Source of the DNA: Halomonas denitrificans
Lineage (GTDB): Bacteria > Pseudomonadota > Gammaproteobacteria > Pseudomonadales > Halomonadaceae
Reading direction: 5' to 3'
Length of the DNA: 64,000 nucleotides
Assembly (NCBI RefSeq): GCF_003056305.1
Contig: NZ_PYVX01000001.1
Location: 310,001 to 374,000, forward strand
The position numbers and the translations under genes are program-made. This document shows positions 50,539-58,813 of the stretch, piece after piece. Below the pieces are notes generated by a model, which was given only the letters and a program-made list of their open reading frames with translations, made no database searches and was not told where the DNA came from. Within the stretch, counting starts at the first letter, position 1; the number at the start of each line of letters is the position of its first letter.

Positions 50539-51197
50539 GCTACGATCCCCGTTTCGCCGCCGCCATAGAGGGACTCTTGAGGGGCGAGGTGCTGTGCCCC
50601 GTCAGTGCCAAGGAGGCCCACGAATACCTCAGCACACTCGAAGGCCAGGACCGGGTGAGTCATTACTTGGCGGAGATCGGCCATGGGCTTGAACAAACCC
50701 GGGATGGCTCAGGGTATTACTGCGTCTATCTGGATACCGAGTCGCGTGGCGTCCGGCATCGGATCCGCCACCAATTCGAAAGTGCGGTGCGTGACTGGGA
50801 AGCCCTCTTGCGCTGGTTGCGCCTGTCTCGACAAGCCTCGCCATCCTCGCAGCCTTTGAAGGTGAAGGATGTCGTGCGCGAGAGTGAGTGGCTGGCCGCG
50901 ATCGAAAACTCTTCCATGATGCAGGAAGAGCTGGAAGTCATCGCCACCCGCTTTCAGGTGCAGTCCCAGTCACGCGATGCCAAGGTCCGCCTGCGCCACT
51001 TGCTCGAAAAACTGTGCAAGCTGGGCTACCTAGTGGCCATCGACAGTTCCGGAGCCATCTACCAGGCCACCGGCAAGTGGTCCTTGCTTCAGGATCAGCT
51101 CGAGTTCGTGATGGCGCGTGAAGGCATCGTCGCTGAGGAGCGTGAGGCCGCGCTGAACGAACCACGGCAAGAGGGGCTCTTCCTTGGCACGTCTTGA
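50535..51197 (+). CDS. jetB: KITE-type subunit of the Wadjet/MksBEFG-like system (JetB/MksE)
   Basis: A 220-residue acidic protein made of winged-helix-like segments, in size and position the KITE dimer subunit (JetB/MksE, DUF4194-like) that bridges kleisin and SMC heads. Sequence conservation in this family is low, so the call depends largely on context. Its start overlaps jetC by four bases and its end overlaps the kleisin gene by 14 bases. Confidence 0.7.
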   Translation: MSYDPRFAAAIEGLLRGEVLCPVSAKEAHEYLSTLEGQDRVSHYLAEIGHGLEQTRDGSGYYCVYLDTESRGVRHRIRHQFESAVRDWEALLRWLRLSRQASPSSQPLKVKDVVRESEWLAAIENSSMMQEELEVIATRFQVQSQSRDAKVRLRHLLEKLCKLGYLVAIDSSGAIYQATGKWSLLQDQLEFVMAREGIVAEEREAALNEPRQEGLFLGTS

Positions 51198-52449
51198 TGA
51201 TGCGCGAAATGCGATGAAGGCCTTGGCCAAGTATACCGACGCGCTGGCCGAGGCAACGCTCGAACACGGCGGTGTGATCTATGACACCCCTGATAATCGC
51301 GAGACGATTCAGGCCCTGCGTCATCACCAGCTGGTCTTTCACCTTGATGAGGACCTCCCGCACGTACAGGTCAGTCGTGTGGTCGGAGACTTGATGGCGC
51401 ATGTGACCCAGAGCTATCAGCGTCAGGCGTCCAGCGGTGCTGTCAGTGACTTGGTGCGCGAGCTCCAAAACGTCGTGGAAAGCTATTTTGTCGCCCGGGA
51501 CAACGGTGCGACCGATGATGCCTCTCGGAAACTGATCGAGGCCCAGGAAGTCATTGCCAGCCTCATCAACACCCTCCAGGCCATCGTGGTCCGCTTCACG
51601 TACTATATCCATAATTGCTTTTCGACGGTCTCCGATATCGATCTGCGCATCCTGGAGAACCGCCGTGCGTTGGATGAAGCCGGCAACATTAACCGGCTTC
51701 TCGATACCCTGACCCCGTCCTACTTGATGCAGCTCGCCCGCTTCAGCCGCGAGCTGCAGTACCTGTTGACCAAGATCCTGGCCCGCAGCCTCTCGCGCTT
51801 GAGAGCGAATCTGGTGGATGCCCTCCACCGGCTCACCGATAACCTGGCCAAGCTGCAGAACGACAAGGAAGTGCAGCGACAGAACCATGTCATCGATGCC
51901 TGGCTGCAGCACTACGAGCGCAATCCCCGATATACCCCCGGCGAGGATATCCTCGATGAAGCCCATGGCCGGTCGCCTAGCCTCTTCCGAGTGGAGCCCC
52001 TTGAGATACGAGCGCACCCGGCCATAGACGACCCTTCACAGCGTGAGGGGCTTGATGAGCTCGCGGAGAACGCGTTGCGTCGCCTCGAGCCCGGCGCGCT
52101 CACCGATTCGAATGTCTCCACGGAGCGAGTCGAGGTGATCGACCAGCGTGGCGCCGAGGAGGTCGAGCCTGAAGATCCGCTCGAGCAGGCCCTGGAATGG
52201 TTCTTTGAGGCCTTGCCGACTCTCGTGACCCAACAGCCAATCTCAGCCATCGACGCCTACTACAAGCTCGATGTCGAGGAGCCCCTCGATTTCTGGATGC
52301 TGGCACTATGGGAGAGTTACAACATGCGGCTGGAGAACGGTGAGGACGTCGTGCCGGTCGAGCTGACCGAGCGGCAAATGGGTACTTATGATGGCACCCG
52401 CTTGGTGGAGGACATCGTTTTTTCTCTGGAAAGGCATCACGCGGCATGA
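51184..52449 (+). CDS. jetA: Kleisin-like subunit of the Wadjet/MksBEFG-like system (JetA/MksF)
   Basis: A 421-residue, mostly helical protein with an N-terminal winged-helix-like domain, a long helical middle (about 75-250) and an acidic C-terminal part, the form of MukF/MksF/JetA kleisins. The start is TTG 51184 with AGAGGGG seven bases upstream; the first in-frame ATG (51214) has no ribosome site. It overlaps jetD by four bases (ATGA). In described systems this gene usually comes first; here it is third. Confidence 0.7.
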   Translation: MARLDDARNAMKALAKYTDALAEATLEHGGVIYDTPDNRETIQALRHHQLVFHLDEDLPHVQVSRVVGDLMAHVTQSYQRQASSGAVSDLVRELQNVVESYFVARDNGATDDASRKLIEAQEVIASLINTLQAIVVRFTYYIHNCFSTVSDIDLRILENRRALDEAGNINRLLDTLTPSYLMQLARFSRELQYLLTKILARSLSRLRANLVDALHRLTDNLAKLQNDKEVQRQNHVIDAWLQHYERNPRYTPGEDILDEAHGRSPSLFRVEPLEIRAHPAIDDPSQREGLDELAENALRRLEPGALTDSNVSTERVEVIDQRGAEEVEPEDPLEQALEWFFEALPTLVTQQPISAIDAYYKLDVEEPLDFWMLALWESYNMRLENGEDVVPVELTERQMGTYDGTRLVEDIVFSLERHHAA

Positions 52450-53342
52450 GGGACACGATCAAGGCACTCCAGCGCGTCCTTCGTCAGCCCACCGACCAGG
52501 TGCGACTGGGCCAGGTGTGGCGGCACATTCATGAAGAGCATGGCATTGGCACCCCTCAAGGAAGGACGCTGCGGCTACTGGCCCACGACCTCGATCGTAT
52601 CCGCCGTGTCTATGATCGACTCACCAATAACGCCGGCCTTCACGTCAACCTGGATCAGGATCGGGTGAGCCTGGCGGGTCACCTACCGGACGAGAAGATC
52701 TCCACGCACCAGGCCTTCTCTACCCTCCAGCGTGTTGCGCACACCAAAGGTGAGATGACCATCCGGGCCGGGGATACTGCTCTCCCGCTTCCTTGCCCGC
52801 CCGGCGTTCTCCTCGCAGTACTCGGCGACATGCTCATCCTGCCGCCCGAGACCCAGAACGTGCTGGTGGTAGAAAATGGGGCAGTGATGGAGCGCTGGTG
52901 GCAGATCGTGCCGCTGCTGCCAGACGCACTGCGCCACAATACCCTCATTCTCTATCGGGGCCATGACCAAGGCGCCCGCGAGCTGAAAACATTGCTGGCT
53001 GATTGGGCCGACAGAATATCGTTGCACTTGTTTGTGGATTTCGACGCGGCGGGCCTTGAGATAGCCCAGGGGGTCTTTGCAGACGTTCCGGCGCGCCAGC
53101 AGCAAGTCGTCATCCCCGTCTTCCCCCTCGAGCTCAAGAAGTCCCGTAAAGAGGGCGAGTATTTCAAGCAGCTTGAACAACTGGCCCGTTTGGAGCGCCA
53201 GCATGGCTTGAGTGCCGAGCTGCGCCAGGCAGTGCAGTTGATGAAGCAGGAACGACTCGCCTTGTCACAAGAAGCGATGCTGGCGCATGGAGCACCAGTG
53301 ACCAGCATCGCCTATCGTGCTGGCAATCACCATCCAGCCTAA
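52446..53342 (+). CDS. jetD: Toprim-domain nuclease subunit of the Wadjet/MksBEFG-like system (JetD/MksG)
   Basis: A 298-residue protein with a Toprim-like catalytic core: VVENGAVME supplies the Glu (about 140), LILYRGHDQGARELKTLL follows, and LFVDFDAAGLEIAQ supplies the paired Asp residues (about 196), matching JetD, the topoisomerase VI-like subunit that cleaves plasmid DNA held by the SMC complex. It seems short against other JetD proteins, the difference falling in the N-terminal arm. It is the last gene of the four-gene operon. Confidence 0.82.
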   Translation: MRDTIKALQRVLRQPTDQVRLGQVWRHIHEEHGIGTPQGRTLRLLAHDLDRIRRVYDRLTNNAGLHVNLDQDRVSLAGHLPDEKISTHQAFSTLQRVAHTKGEMTIRAGDTALPLPCPPGVLLAVLGDMLILPPETQNVLVVENGAVMERWWQIVPLLPDALRHNTLILYRGHDQGARELKTLLADWADRISLHLFVDFDAAGLEIAQGVFADVPARQQQVVIPVFPLELKKSRKEGEYFKQLEQLARLERQHGLSAELRQAVQLMKQERLALSQEAMLAHGAPVTSIAYRAGNHHPA

Positions 53343-53692
53343 CCGGGGAGCAATGGGTCAGCACCAACTTCGAGCGCAGCAGAAAGCCCCGGTAGGCAAT
53401 GACCTTCCCCCTGGTTTAGGTCCACCCCCCGGAGACCCGCTCCCCAAGGGGGAAGCCACTATTGAGTGTGGCGCCTATCATCCCTCGCTTGAAGCTGTCG
53501 CCGCCTTCTGCTTTCGGCTGTGCTCTCTGGCGGCTATTGCCGCCTGCCGCCGAGAGCTGAAGACGGGTCAGTCAGGGAGGGCGAGCAGCACGGGATGGGG
53601 CGTCTGACGACGTCGATCGCCCTGCCAGCAGGGCGCCCGCGAAATGCGGGACGAGCCCCTGCTCTGATGACGAGGGATGTCATGCAAGGGAA
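53343..53692. other. Non-coding stretch after jetD, possible mobile-element debris
   Basis: No supported gene. A 9-bp inverted repeat, CTTCCCCCT (53404-53412) and AGGGGGAAG (53447-53455), flanks 34 bases, and the sequence around it is unlike the coding DNA on either side. It may be remains of an insertion element or of the event that placed the SMC operon here; no transposase motif is readable. Confidence 0.3.
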
Positions 53693-53720
53693 GCTCCCGC
53701 AGGCAGAGCCCTGCGGGAGC
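53693..53720 (-). terminator. Strong hairpin after upp
   Basis: An 11-bp perfect stem (GCTCCCGCAGG with CCTGCGGGAGC) around CAGAGC, followed on the minus strand by TTCCCTT, 12 bp after the upp stop. It serves as an intrinsic-terminator-like end. The CTGCGGGAGC arms also resemble REP sequences. Confidence 0.6.
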
Positions 53721-53731
53721 GAAGCGGAGGC

Positions 53732-54361
53732 TTAGCGGGTGCCGAAGATCTTGTCGCCGGCGTCGCCCAGGCCCGGGACGATGTAGCCGTTCTCGTCGAG
53801 GTGGTCGTCCACCGAGGCGGTGTAGAGCTCGATGTCCGGATAGCTCTCCTGGACGCGCTTGATCCCCTCGGGGGCCGCCACCAGCACGATCACCTTCATG
53901 TGCTTGCAGCCGCGTTCGCGCAGCATGTCCAGGGTCGCCACCATGGTGCCGCCGGTAGCCAGCATCGGGTCTATGACGATGGCCATGCGCTCGTCCAGGT
54001 CATTGGCGAACTTGGCGAAGTACGGCACCGGCTCGAGGGTCTCCTCGTCGCGGTAGAGCCCGACCACGCTGACCCGCGCGCTGGGAATCAGGTCGGTGAC
54101 GCCGTCGAGCATGCCCAGGCCCGCGCGCAGGATCGGCACGATGGTGACCTTCTTGCCCTTGAGCAGCTGCACCGGGATCGGCTCGCCGCTCCAGCCGTCG
54201 ATGTTCTGGGTCTCGAGCTCGAGGTCGCTGGTCGCCTCGTAGGTGAGCAGCTTGGCCAGCTCGCCGGCCAGTTCGCGGAAGCTCTTGGTGCTGATGCCGG
54301 CTTCGCGCATCAGGCCAAGCTTGTGCTGGACCAGGGGATGCTGGATGGCATGGACGCTCAT
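53732..54361 (-). CDS. upp: Uracil phosphoribosyltransferase
   Basis: It makes UMP from uracil and PRPP. The 209-residue protein has [12 protein letters not shown], the PRPP-binding [13 protein letters not shown] and the uracil-binding C-terminus [20 protein letters not shown] 54361 begins the conserved N-terminus ([12 protein letters not shown]). It is downstream of ung in a run of leftward salvage genes. Confidence 0.97.
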   Translation of the reverse strand: MSVHAIQHPLVQHKLGLMREAGISTKSFRELAGELAKLLTYEATSDLELETQNIDGWSGEPIPVQLLKGKKVTIVPILRAGLGMLDGVTDLIPSARVSVVGLYRDEETLEPVPYFAKFANDLDERMAIVIDPMLATGGTMVATLDMLRERGCKHMKVIVLVAAPEGIKRVQESYPDIELYTASVDDHLDENGYIVPGLGDAGDKIFGTR

Positions 54362-54460
54362 GGGGATGACCTCTTCGACGGCGGCGGGAAGGCGGCGACC
54401 ATCGTCGGATGGACGACGGCGGCAAATTGCGCGCCATTCTAAACGCATCCGGCGTCGAGG

Positions 54461-55147
54461 TTAAGGCTGCTCGGGCAACTGCCAGTCGATGGGGGCGCGG
54501 CCCTGCTCGACGAGAAAGGCGTTGGCGCGCGAGAAGTGGTGGTTGCCGAAGAAGCCGCGATGCGCCGAGAGCGGCGAGGGGTGCGGGGATTCCAGCACCA
54601 GGTGGCGCCGGGTGTCGATCAGCGCCTTCTTCTGGCGCGCATGGCCGCCCCACAGCAGGAACACCGACGGCGCGGCGTGCTCGCTGACCGTCGCGATGGC
54701 GCGATCGGTGAAGGTCTCCCAGCCCTTGCCGCGGTGGGAGCCGGCGCTGCCCTGCTCCACCGTCAGCGAGGTGTTGAGCAGCAGCACGCCCTGGCGCGCC
54801 CAGGCCTCGAGGTTGCCGTGGGCCACCGGCCGGGTACCGAGGTCCGCCGTCAGCTCCTTGTAGACGTTGGAAAGCGACGGCGGCACCCGCACCCCGGGGC
54901 GCACCGAGAAGCAGAGCCCGTGCGCCTGATCCGGGCCGTGGTAGGGATCCTGCCCCAGGATCACCACCTTGACCTCGTCCAGCGGGGTCAGCTCGAAGGC
55001 GCGGAACCAGTCGGCCGAGTGCGGGTAGATCACCTTCCTGGCCGCCTTCTCGGCGGCCAGGAAATCGCGCAGCGCCTGCATGTAGGGGGCGTCGAACTCC
55101 TGACCGAGCCACTGTTGCCAGCTGTCGGGAAGGGGACACGTCGTCAT
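54461..55147 (-). CDS. ung: Uracil-DNA glycosylase
   Basis: It removes uracil from DNA. The 228-residue protein has the water-activating loop GQDPYHG (near residue 64), LLLNTSLTV, and the Leu-intercalation loop [13 protein letters not shown] with catalytic His. It lies three bases from the gpt stop, suggesting co-transcription with the phosphoribosyltransferase genes. Confidence 0.97.
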   Translation of the reverse strand: MTTCPLPDSWQQWLGQEFDAPYMQALRDFLAAEKAARKVIYPHSADWFRAFELTPLDEVKVVILGQDPYHGPDQAHGLCFSVRPGVRVPPSLSNVYKELTADLGTRPVAHGNLEAWARQGVLLLNTSLTVEQGSAGSHRGKGWETFTDRAIATVSEHAAPSVFLLWGGHARQKKALIDTRRHLVLESPHPSPLSAHRGFFGNHHFSRANAFLVEQGRAPIDWQLPEQP

Positions 55148-55150
55148 GGC

Positions 55151-55630
55151 TCAGCGCCTCTCCTGGTCGACCAGCGGCTCGACATAGGCCACGCCCATGT
55201 CCCAGGGAAACTGGATCCAGCAGTCCTGCGCGACCTCGGTGAGGTACTGATCCACCAGCGGCCTGCCCTCGGGCTTGGCGTAGACGGTCACGAAATGCGC
55301 CTTGGGCAGCATCTCGCGCACCGCCTTCGCGGTGCGCCCGGTATCGACCAGGTCGTCGACCAGCAGCCACCCCTCGCCGTCGTGATCGACCCCCTTCATC
55401 ACCTCCAGGCCGCCCTGCTCCATGCGCTCGTAGCTCTTGATGCAGACGGTATCGATGAGGCGCACGTCGAGCTCGCGGGCGATCAGCGCGGCGGGAATCA
55501 GCCCACCGCGGGTGATCGCGACGATCCCCTTGAGGTCGCGGCCGATCAGCCCCCGGCAGAGCTCGCGCACGTCGGCATGCAGCCGGTCCCAGGAGATGAT
55601 CAGGCGCTTCTGATAGCGAGAGCCACTCAT
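55151..55630 (-). CDS. gpt: Xanthine(-guanine) phosphoribosyltransferase
   Basis: A 159-residue type I phosphoribosyltransferase with IVAITRGGLIPA and the PRPP motif WLLVDDLVDTGRTA; the C-terminal DCWIQFPWDMG is like E. coli Gpt (152 aa). It converts xanthine and guanine to their nucleotides. It is placed between apt and ung, four bases after the apt stop. Confidence 0.9.
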   Translation of the reverse strand: MSGSRYQKRLIISWDRLHADVRELCRGLIGRDLKGIVAITRGGLIPAALIARELDVRLIDTVCIKSYERMEQGGLEVMKGVDHDGEGWLLVDDLVDTGRTAKAVREMLPKAHFVTVYAKPEGRPLVDQYLTEVAQDCWIQFPWDMGVAYVEPLVDQERR

Positions 55631-55634
55631 GAGG

Positions 55635-56180
55635 TCATTCGTCCTCGGTGAAGGAGCAGACCGCGAACACGCTGAAGCCCGCGTCGCGGATGCGCTGCGC
55701 GCCGCCGAGGTCCGGCAGGTCGACGATGGTGGCGGTCTCCACCACCTGGCCGCCGCTGCGGGTGATCAACTTGGCGGCGGCCAGCATGGTGCCGCCGGTG
55801 GCGATCAGGTCGTCGACCACCAGGATGCGGTCGCCCTCGCGGAAGGCGTCGGAGTGCAGCTCCACCTCGGCCTCGCCGTACTCCAGGGTGTAGGTCTCGC
55901 TGATGGTACGAAACGGCAGCTTGCCCTTCTTGCGCACCGGCACGAAGCTGCAGCCGAGCTCGTAGGCCAGCGGCGCGCCGACGATGAAGCCGCGCGCATC
56001 GATGGCGGCGATGGCGTCGATCTCCATCTCCTGGTAGCGATGCACGAAGCTGTCGATCAGCTTGCGGAAGGCCGCGCTGTTCTGCAGCAGCGGGGTGATG
56101 TCGCGGAAGTTGACCCCCGGCTGCGGCCAGTCGGGGACGGTGCGGATCACGGACTTGATGTAGTCGCCGTAGATGCTCAT
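55635..56180 (-). CDS. apt: Adenine phosphoribosyltransferase
   Basis: A 181-residue enzyme making AMP from adenine and PRPP. It shows [25 protein letters not shown], the flexible loop [20 protein letters not shown] and PRPP motif [14 protein letters not shown]. It follows the purine permease gene after 38 bp and precedes gpt, giving an uptake-and-salvage run. Confidence 0.96.
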   Translation of the reverse strand: MSIYGDYIKSVIRTVPDWPQPGVNFRDITPLLQNSAAFRKLIDSFVHRYQEMEIDAIAAIDARGFIVGAPLAYELGCSFVPVRKKGKLPFRTISETYTLEYGEAEVELHSDAFREGDRILVVDDLIATGGTMLAAAKLITRSGGQVVETATIVDLPDLGGAQRIRDAGFSVFAVCSFTEDE

Positions 56181-56218
56181 CGGATGCAGCCTCGATCAGT
56201 GAATGCGGTCAGCCAGGA

Positions 56219-57523
56219 TCAGCTGAGGAACAGGAACTTGGCGGCGAACAGCAGCGCCAGCACGATCACCGCCGGATTCAGGTCCTTGAACCGCCCGGAG
56301 AGCGCCTTGATGGCGGCGAAGCTGATGAAGCCCAGCGCGATGCCCTCGGCGATGGAGAAGGTCAGCGGCATCGCCAGGGCCGCGATCAGCACCGGCGCGG
56401 CCTCGGTCGGGTCGTCCCAGTCGGCGTGGGAGAGGCTGCCGGCCATCAGCACCGCCACGTAGAGCAGCGCCCCGGCGGTCGCATAGGACGGGATGGAACC
56501 GGCCAGCGGCGAGAAGAACAGGCTGATCAGGAACAGCCCCGCCACCACCACGGCGGTGAGGCCGGTGCGCCCGCCGGAGACGATGCCCGCGGTGGACTCG
56601 ACGTAGCTGGTGGTGGTGGAGGTGCCGAGCACCGCGCCCGCCATGGAGGCGCCGCTGTCGGCCATCATGGCGCGACCGATGCGCGGCAGCTTGCCATTCT
56701 CGTCCAGCAGGCCGCCCTTGTGGGCCACGCCCACCAGGGTGCCGGAGGTGTCGAAGAGGTCGACGAACAGGAAGGCGAAGATCACGCTCAGCATTGCCAC
56801 GTCGAACGCCCCGGCGAGGTCCAGGGCCATGAGGGTCGGCGCGATGGAGGGCGGCATGGACATCAGTCCGCCGAATTCATTGTGACCGAGCACCATCGCC
56901 AGCGCGGTCACGCCGAGGATACCGATCATCACCGCCCCGGTGACCCGCAGGTAGGCCATGGCGGTGATCGCGAAGAAGCCCAGCAGCGCGTAGAGGGCCG
57001 ACGGCTCGGTGAGATCGCCAAGCGACACGAAGGTCGCCTCGTTGGCCACCACGATGCCGGCGTTCTTGAGCGCGATCATCGCCAGGAAGAGGCCGATGCC
57101 CGCGGCGATCCCCAGGCGCAGGGAGAGCGGGATCGAGTTGATGATCCACTCGCGGATGCGAAAGACGCTGAGCAGGAAGAAGATGAAGCCGGAGAAGAAG
57201 ACCGCGCCGAGCGCCGCCTCCCAGGTGTAGCCCATGCCCAGCACCACGCCGTAGGTGAAGAAGGCGTTCAGGCCCATGCCCGGCGCCTGGGCGATGGGAT
57301 AGTTGGCCCACAGCCCCATGATCAGACAGCCCACGGCCGCGGCCAAGCAGGTGGCGACGAACACCGCTCCGTAATCCATCCCGGTCTGGGAGAGGATGCT
57401 CGGGTTGACGAAGATGATGTAGGCCATGGTCAGGAAGGTGGTGATCCCGGCGATGACCTCGGTCTTCACGTCGGTGCGATGCTCGGCGAGCTTGAAATGG
57501 TTGTCGATGAGACGTTTCAACAT
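56219..57523 (-). CDS. NCS2-family purine permease (AzgA/PurP-like)
   Basis: A 434-residue membrane protein with about 12-14 helices. Family segments include GITTFLTMAYIIFVNP, QAPGMGLNAFFTYGVV, LFVDLFDTSGTLVGVA (with the Asp/Glu transport site region) and LGTSTTTSYVESTAGI. AzgA-type members bring in adenine, hypoxanthine or guanine by proton symport; the adjacent apt and gpt genes would trap these. It is first in the leftward salvage run. Confidence 0.92.
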   Translation of the reverse strand: MLKRLIDNHFKLAEHRTDVKTEVIAGITTFLTMAYIIFVNPSILSQTGMDYGAVFVATCLAAAVGCLIMGLWANYPIAQAPGMGLNAFFTYGVVLGMGYTWEAALGAVFFSGFIFFLLSVFRIREWIINSIPLSLRLGIAAGIGLFLAMIALKNAGIVVANEATFVSLGDLTEPSALYALLGFFAITAMAYLRVTGAVMIGILGVTALAMVLGHNEFGGLMSMPPSIAPTLMALDLAGAFDVAMLSVIFAFLFVDLFDTSGTLVGVAHKGGLLDENGKLPRIGRAMMADSGASMAGAVLGTSTTTSYVESTAGIVSGGRTGLTAVVVAGLFLISLFFSPLAGSIPSYATAGALLYVAVLMAGSLSHADWDDPTEAAPVLIAALAMPLTFSIAEGIALGFISFAAIKALSGRFKDLNPAVIVLALLFAAKFLFLS

Positions 57524-57750
57524 GGGTGTCCTTCCTGCGCGCGATGACGTCTGGGCGTCCGGATGTCATGAGCCGTCTCATGGCCCGGAACACCGGAGGG
57601 TGGCGAGAAAAGCGGCCTATGGTACCCAAAGCCTCTGCGCGTTGCGAGGCGTCCGGGCGGCACGCTCCCCCACAGTTAAGCAATCGCCGGGCCATTCGCC
57701 ACCCGGCCTGCCAACGCAGTGACGCGCCCCGCCCGACCTACCCCGTGCGA

Positions 57751-58380
57751 TCAGACCCCGCGCGCCTCGAGCACCCGCTCCACCGTCTCGACGATGGCCT
57801 GAGTCTGGGGGTCGATCTCGATGTTGACGAGGTCGCCTGGGACGCGGTCGACCAGGATGGTCCTGGCCAGGGTCTCGGGGATCAGGTCGACGCAGAAGCG
57901 CGGGCCGTGCTCGGCGCTGGCGCGGCGGGTCTCGCCGATGGTCAGGCTGATGCCGTCGACGCCGATGTAGCCCTTGTCGAACAGGTAGCGCCCCAGGGCC
58001 GCGGGGACCTCGAACCACAGCCGGCGATTGTTGGGTGCCTCGTCGAGTTCGACGAGCTCGGCCATGCCCATGACGTGGCCAGACATGGCGTGGCCGCCAA
58101 TCTCGTCGCCGAAGCGGGCCGCGCGCTCGATATTGACGCGATCGCCCTCCTTCAATGCACCGAGGTTGGTCACGCGCAGGGTCTCGCGCATCAGGTCGAA
58201 GCTGATCCGCTCCCCGTCGATGGCGGTCACCGTGAGGCAGACGCCGTTGTGGGCCACCGAGGCGCCCAGCGTCAGACCCTCGTTGAGCGGCGCCGGCAGC
58301 GCCAGCACGTGAGTACGGAAGGCCTCGGCCTCCTTGATGGCCACCACCTCGGCGGTGCCCTGTACGATGCCTGTGAACAT
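57751..58380 (-). CDS. ribE: Riboflavin synthase, alpha subunit
   Basis: It dismutates two 6,7-dimethyl-8-ribityllumazine molecules to riboflavin. The 209-residue protein has two lumazine-binding repeats, each with an xGxSVAHNGVCLTV / GYIGVDGISLTI type motif, and starts MFTGIVQG as the family does. It stands alone; no other rib genes are adjacent and no FMN riboswitch was seen upstream. Confidence 0.96.
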   Translation of the reverse strand: MFTGIVQGTAEVVAIKEAEAFRTHVLALPAPLNEGLTLGASVAHNGVCLTVTAIDGERISFDLMRETLRVTNLGALKEGDRVNIERAARFGDEIGGHAMSGHVMGMAELVELDEAPNNRRLWFEVPAALGRYLFDKGYIGVDGISLTIGETRRASAEHGPRFCVDLIPETLARTILVDRVPGDLVNIEIDPQTQAIVETVERVLEARGV

Positions 58381-58587
58381 GACTGCTCCTCGTGCGCGTC
58401 GACCCCTGGCGGGCCGCCAAAACGGCCAGTCTAGGAAACCCGGCCCGGCGCGTCCATTGACCGCGCCGCCCCAAGCTCACCGACCGCCGCGGCGCGGTTC
58501 GACGCGCAAGGAACACCACTGCGTGGCCGGGCGACAGAAAAAATCACCACGGCAGCGCCATCCCGCCGGGCACATGCCCTGGCGAGC

Positions 58588-58616
58588 TTGACGATCGGGC
58601 GTTTGAAACATAGAAT
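58588..58616 (+). promoter_or_regulatory. Predicted sigma-70 promoter of the metN leader
   Basis: TTGACG (58588-58593) and TAGAAT (58611-58616) are exactly 17 bp apart. Transcription would start near 58623, just before the SAM-II-like element. The region between ribE and this promoter (58381-58587) holds nothing recognised. Confidence 0.65.
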
Positions 58617-58634
58617 ATTGCGCTACATTTTGAA

Positions 58635-58722
58635 GGCGCCGATTTGTACCCGGATTGCGGGCGCCGACGTCGTGGAGCGCCTCTCGAGGCAAACCGCGGC
58701 GTGAAGTGCAGCTAAAAGGGTG
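58635..58722 (+). promoter_or_regulatory. SAM-II-type riboswitch aptamer before metNIQ
   Basis: P1 is GGCGCC (58635-58640) with GGCGCC (58660-58665). Loop L1 begins GATTT and contains ATTGC, as in the SAM-II core. The pseudoknot forms by TTGCG (58655-58659) with TGCAG (58707-58711) and ACCC (58648-58651) with GGGT (58718-58721). The conserved 3' strand GCTAAAAGGG (58711-58720) is present almost unchanged. The joining segment 58666-58706 is longer than usual and can fold into an extra hairpin (GCCT/AGGC at 58679-58690). It precedes a methionine importer, the expected regulon. Confidence 0.8.
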
Positions 58723-58736
58723 TGTCCAGCGTTGAT

Positions 58737-58763
58737 GGCCACCCGTCAGGGTGGCCTTTTTTT
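58737..58763 (+). terminator. Intrinsic terminator forming the riboswitch expression platform
   Basis: GGCCACCC-GTCA-GGGTGGCC followed by seven T residues, a canonical terminator placed before, not after, a gene. The bases GGGTG (58718-58722) that close the SAM-II pseudoknot can instead pair with CACCC (58740-58744) in its 5' arm, giving an antiterminator. Confidence 0.88.
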
Positions 58764-58813
58764 ATGCCCGTTGCTGCCACGCCCGCCCGGCCGGCGCCCC
58801 ACCGGCGGCTGCG

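Noticed and set aside
57524..57750. Purine riboswitch before the NCS2 permease gene
   Set aside because: No purine-aptamer loops or P1 helix could be seen; the stretch shows only short GC-rich palindromes.
58381..58587. FMN riboswitch upstream of ribE
   Set aside because: None of the conserved FMN-element segments (such as GGGCGGGGTGAAA) can be found on the minus strand before ribE.
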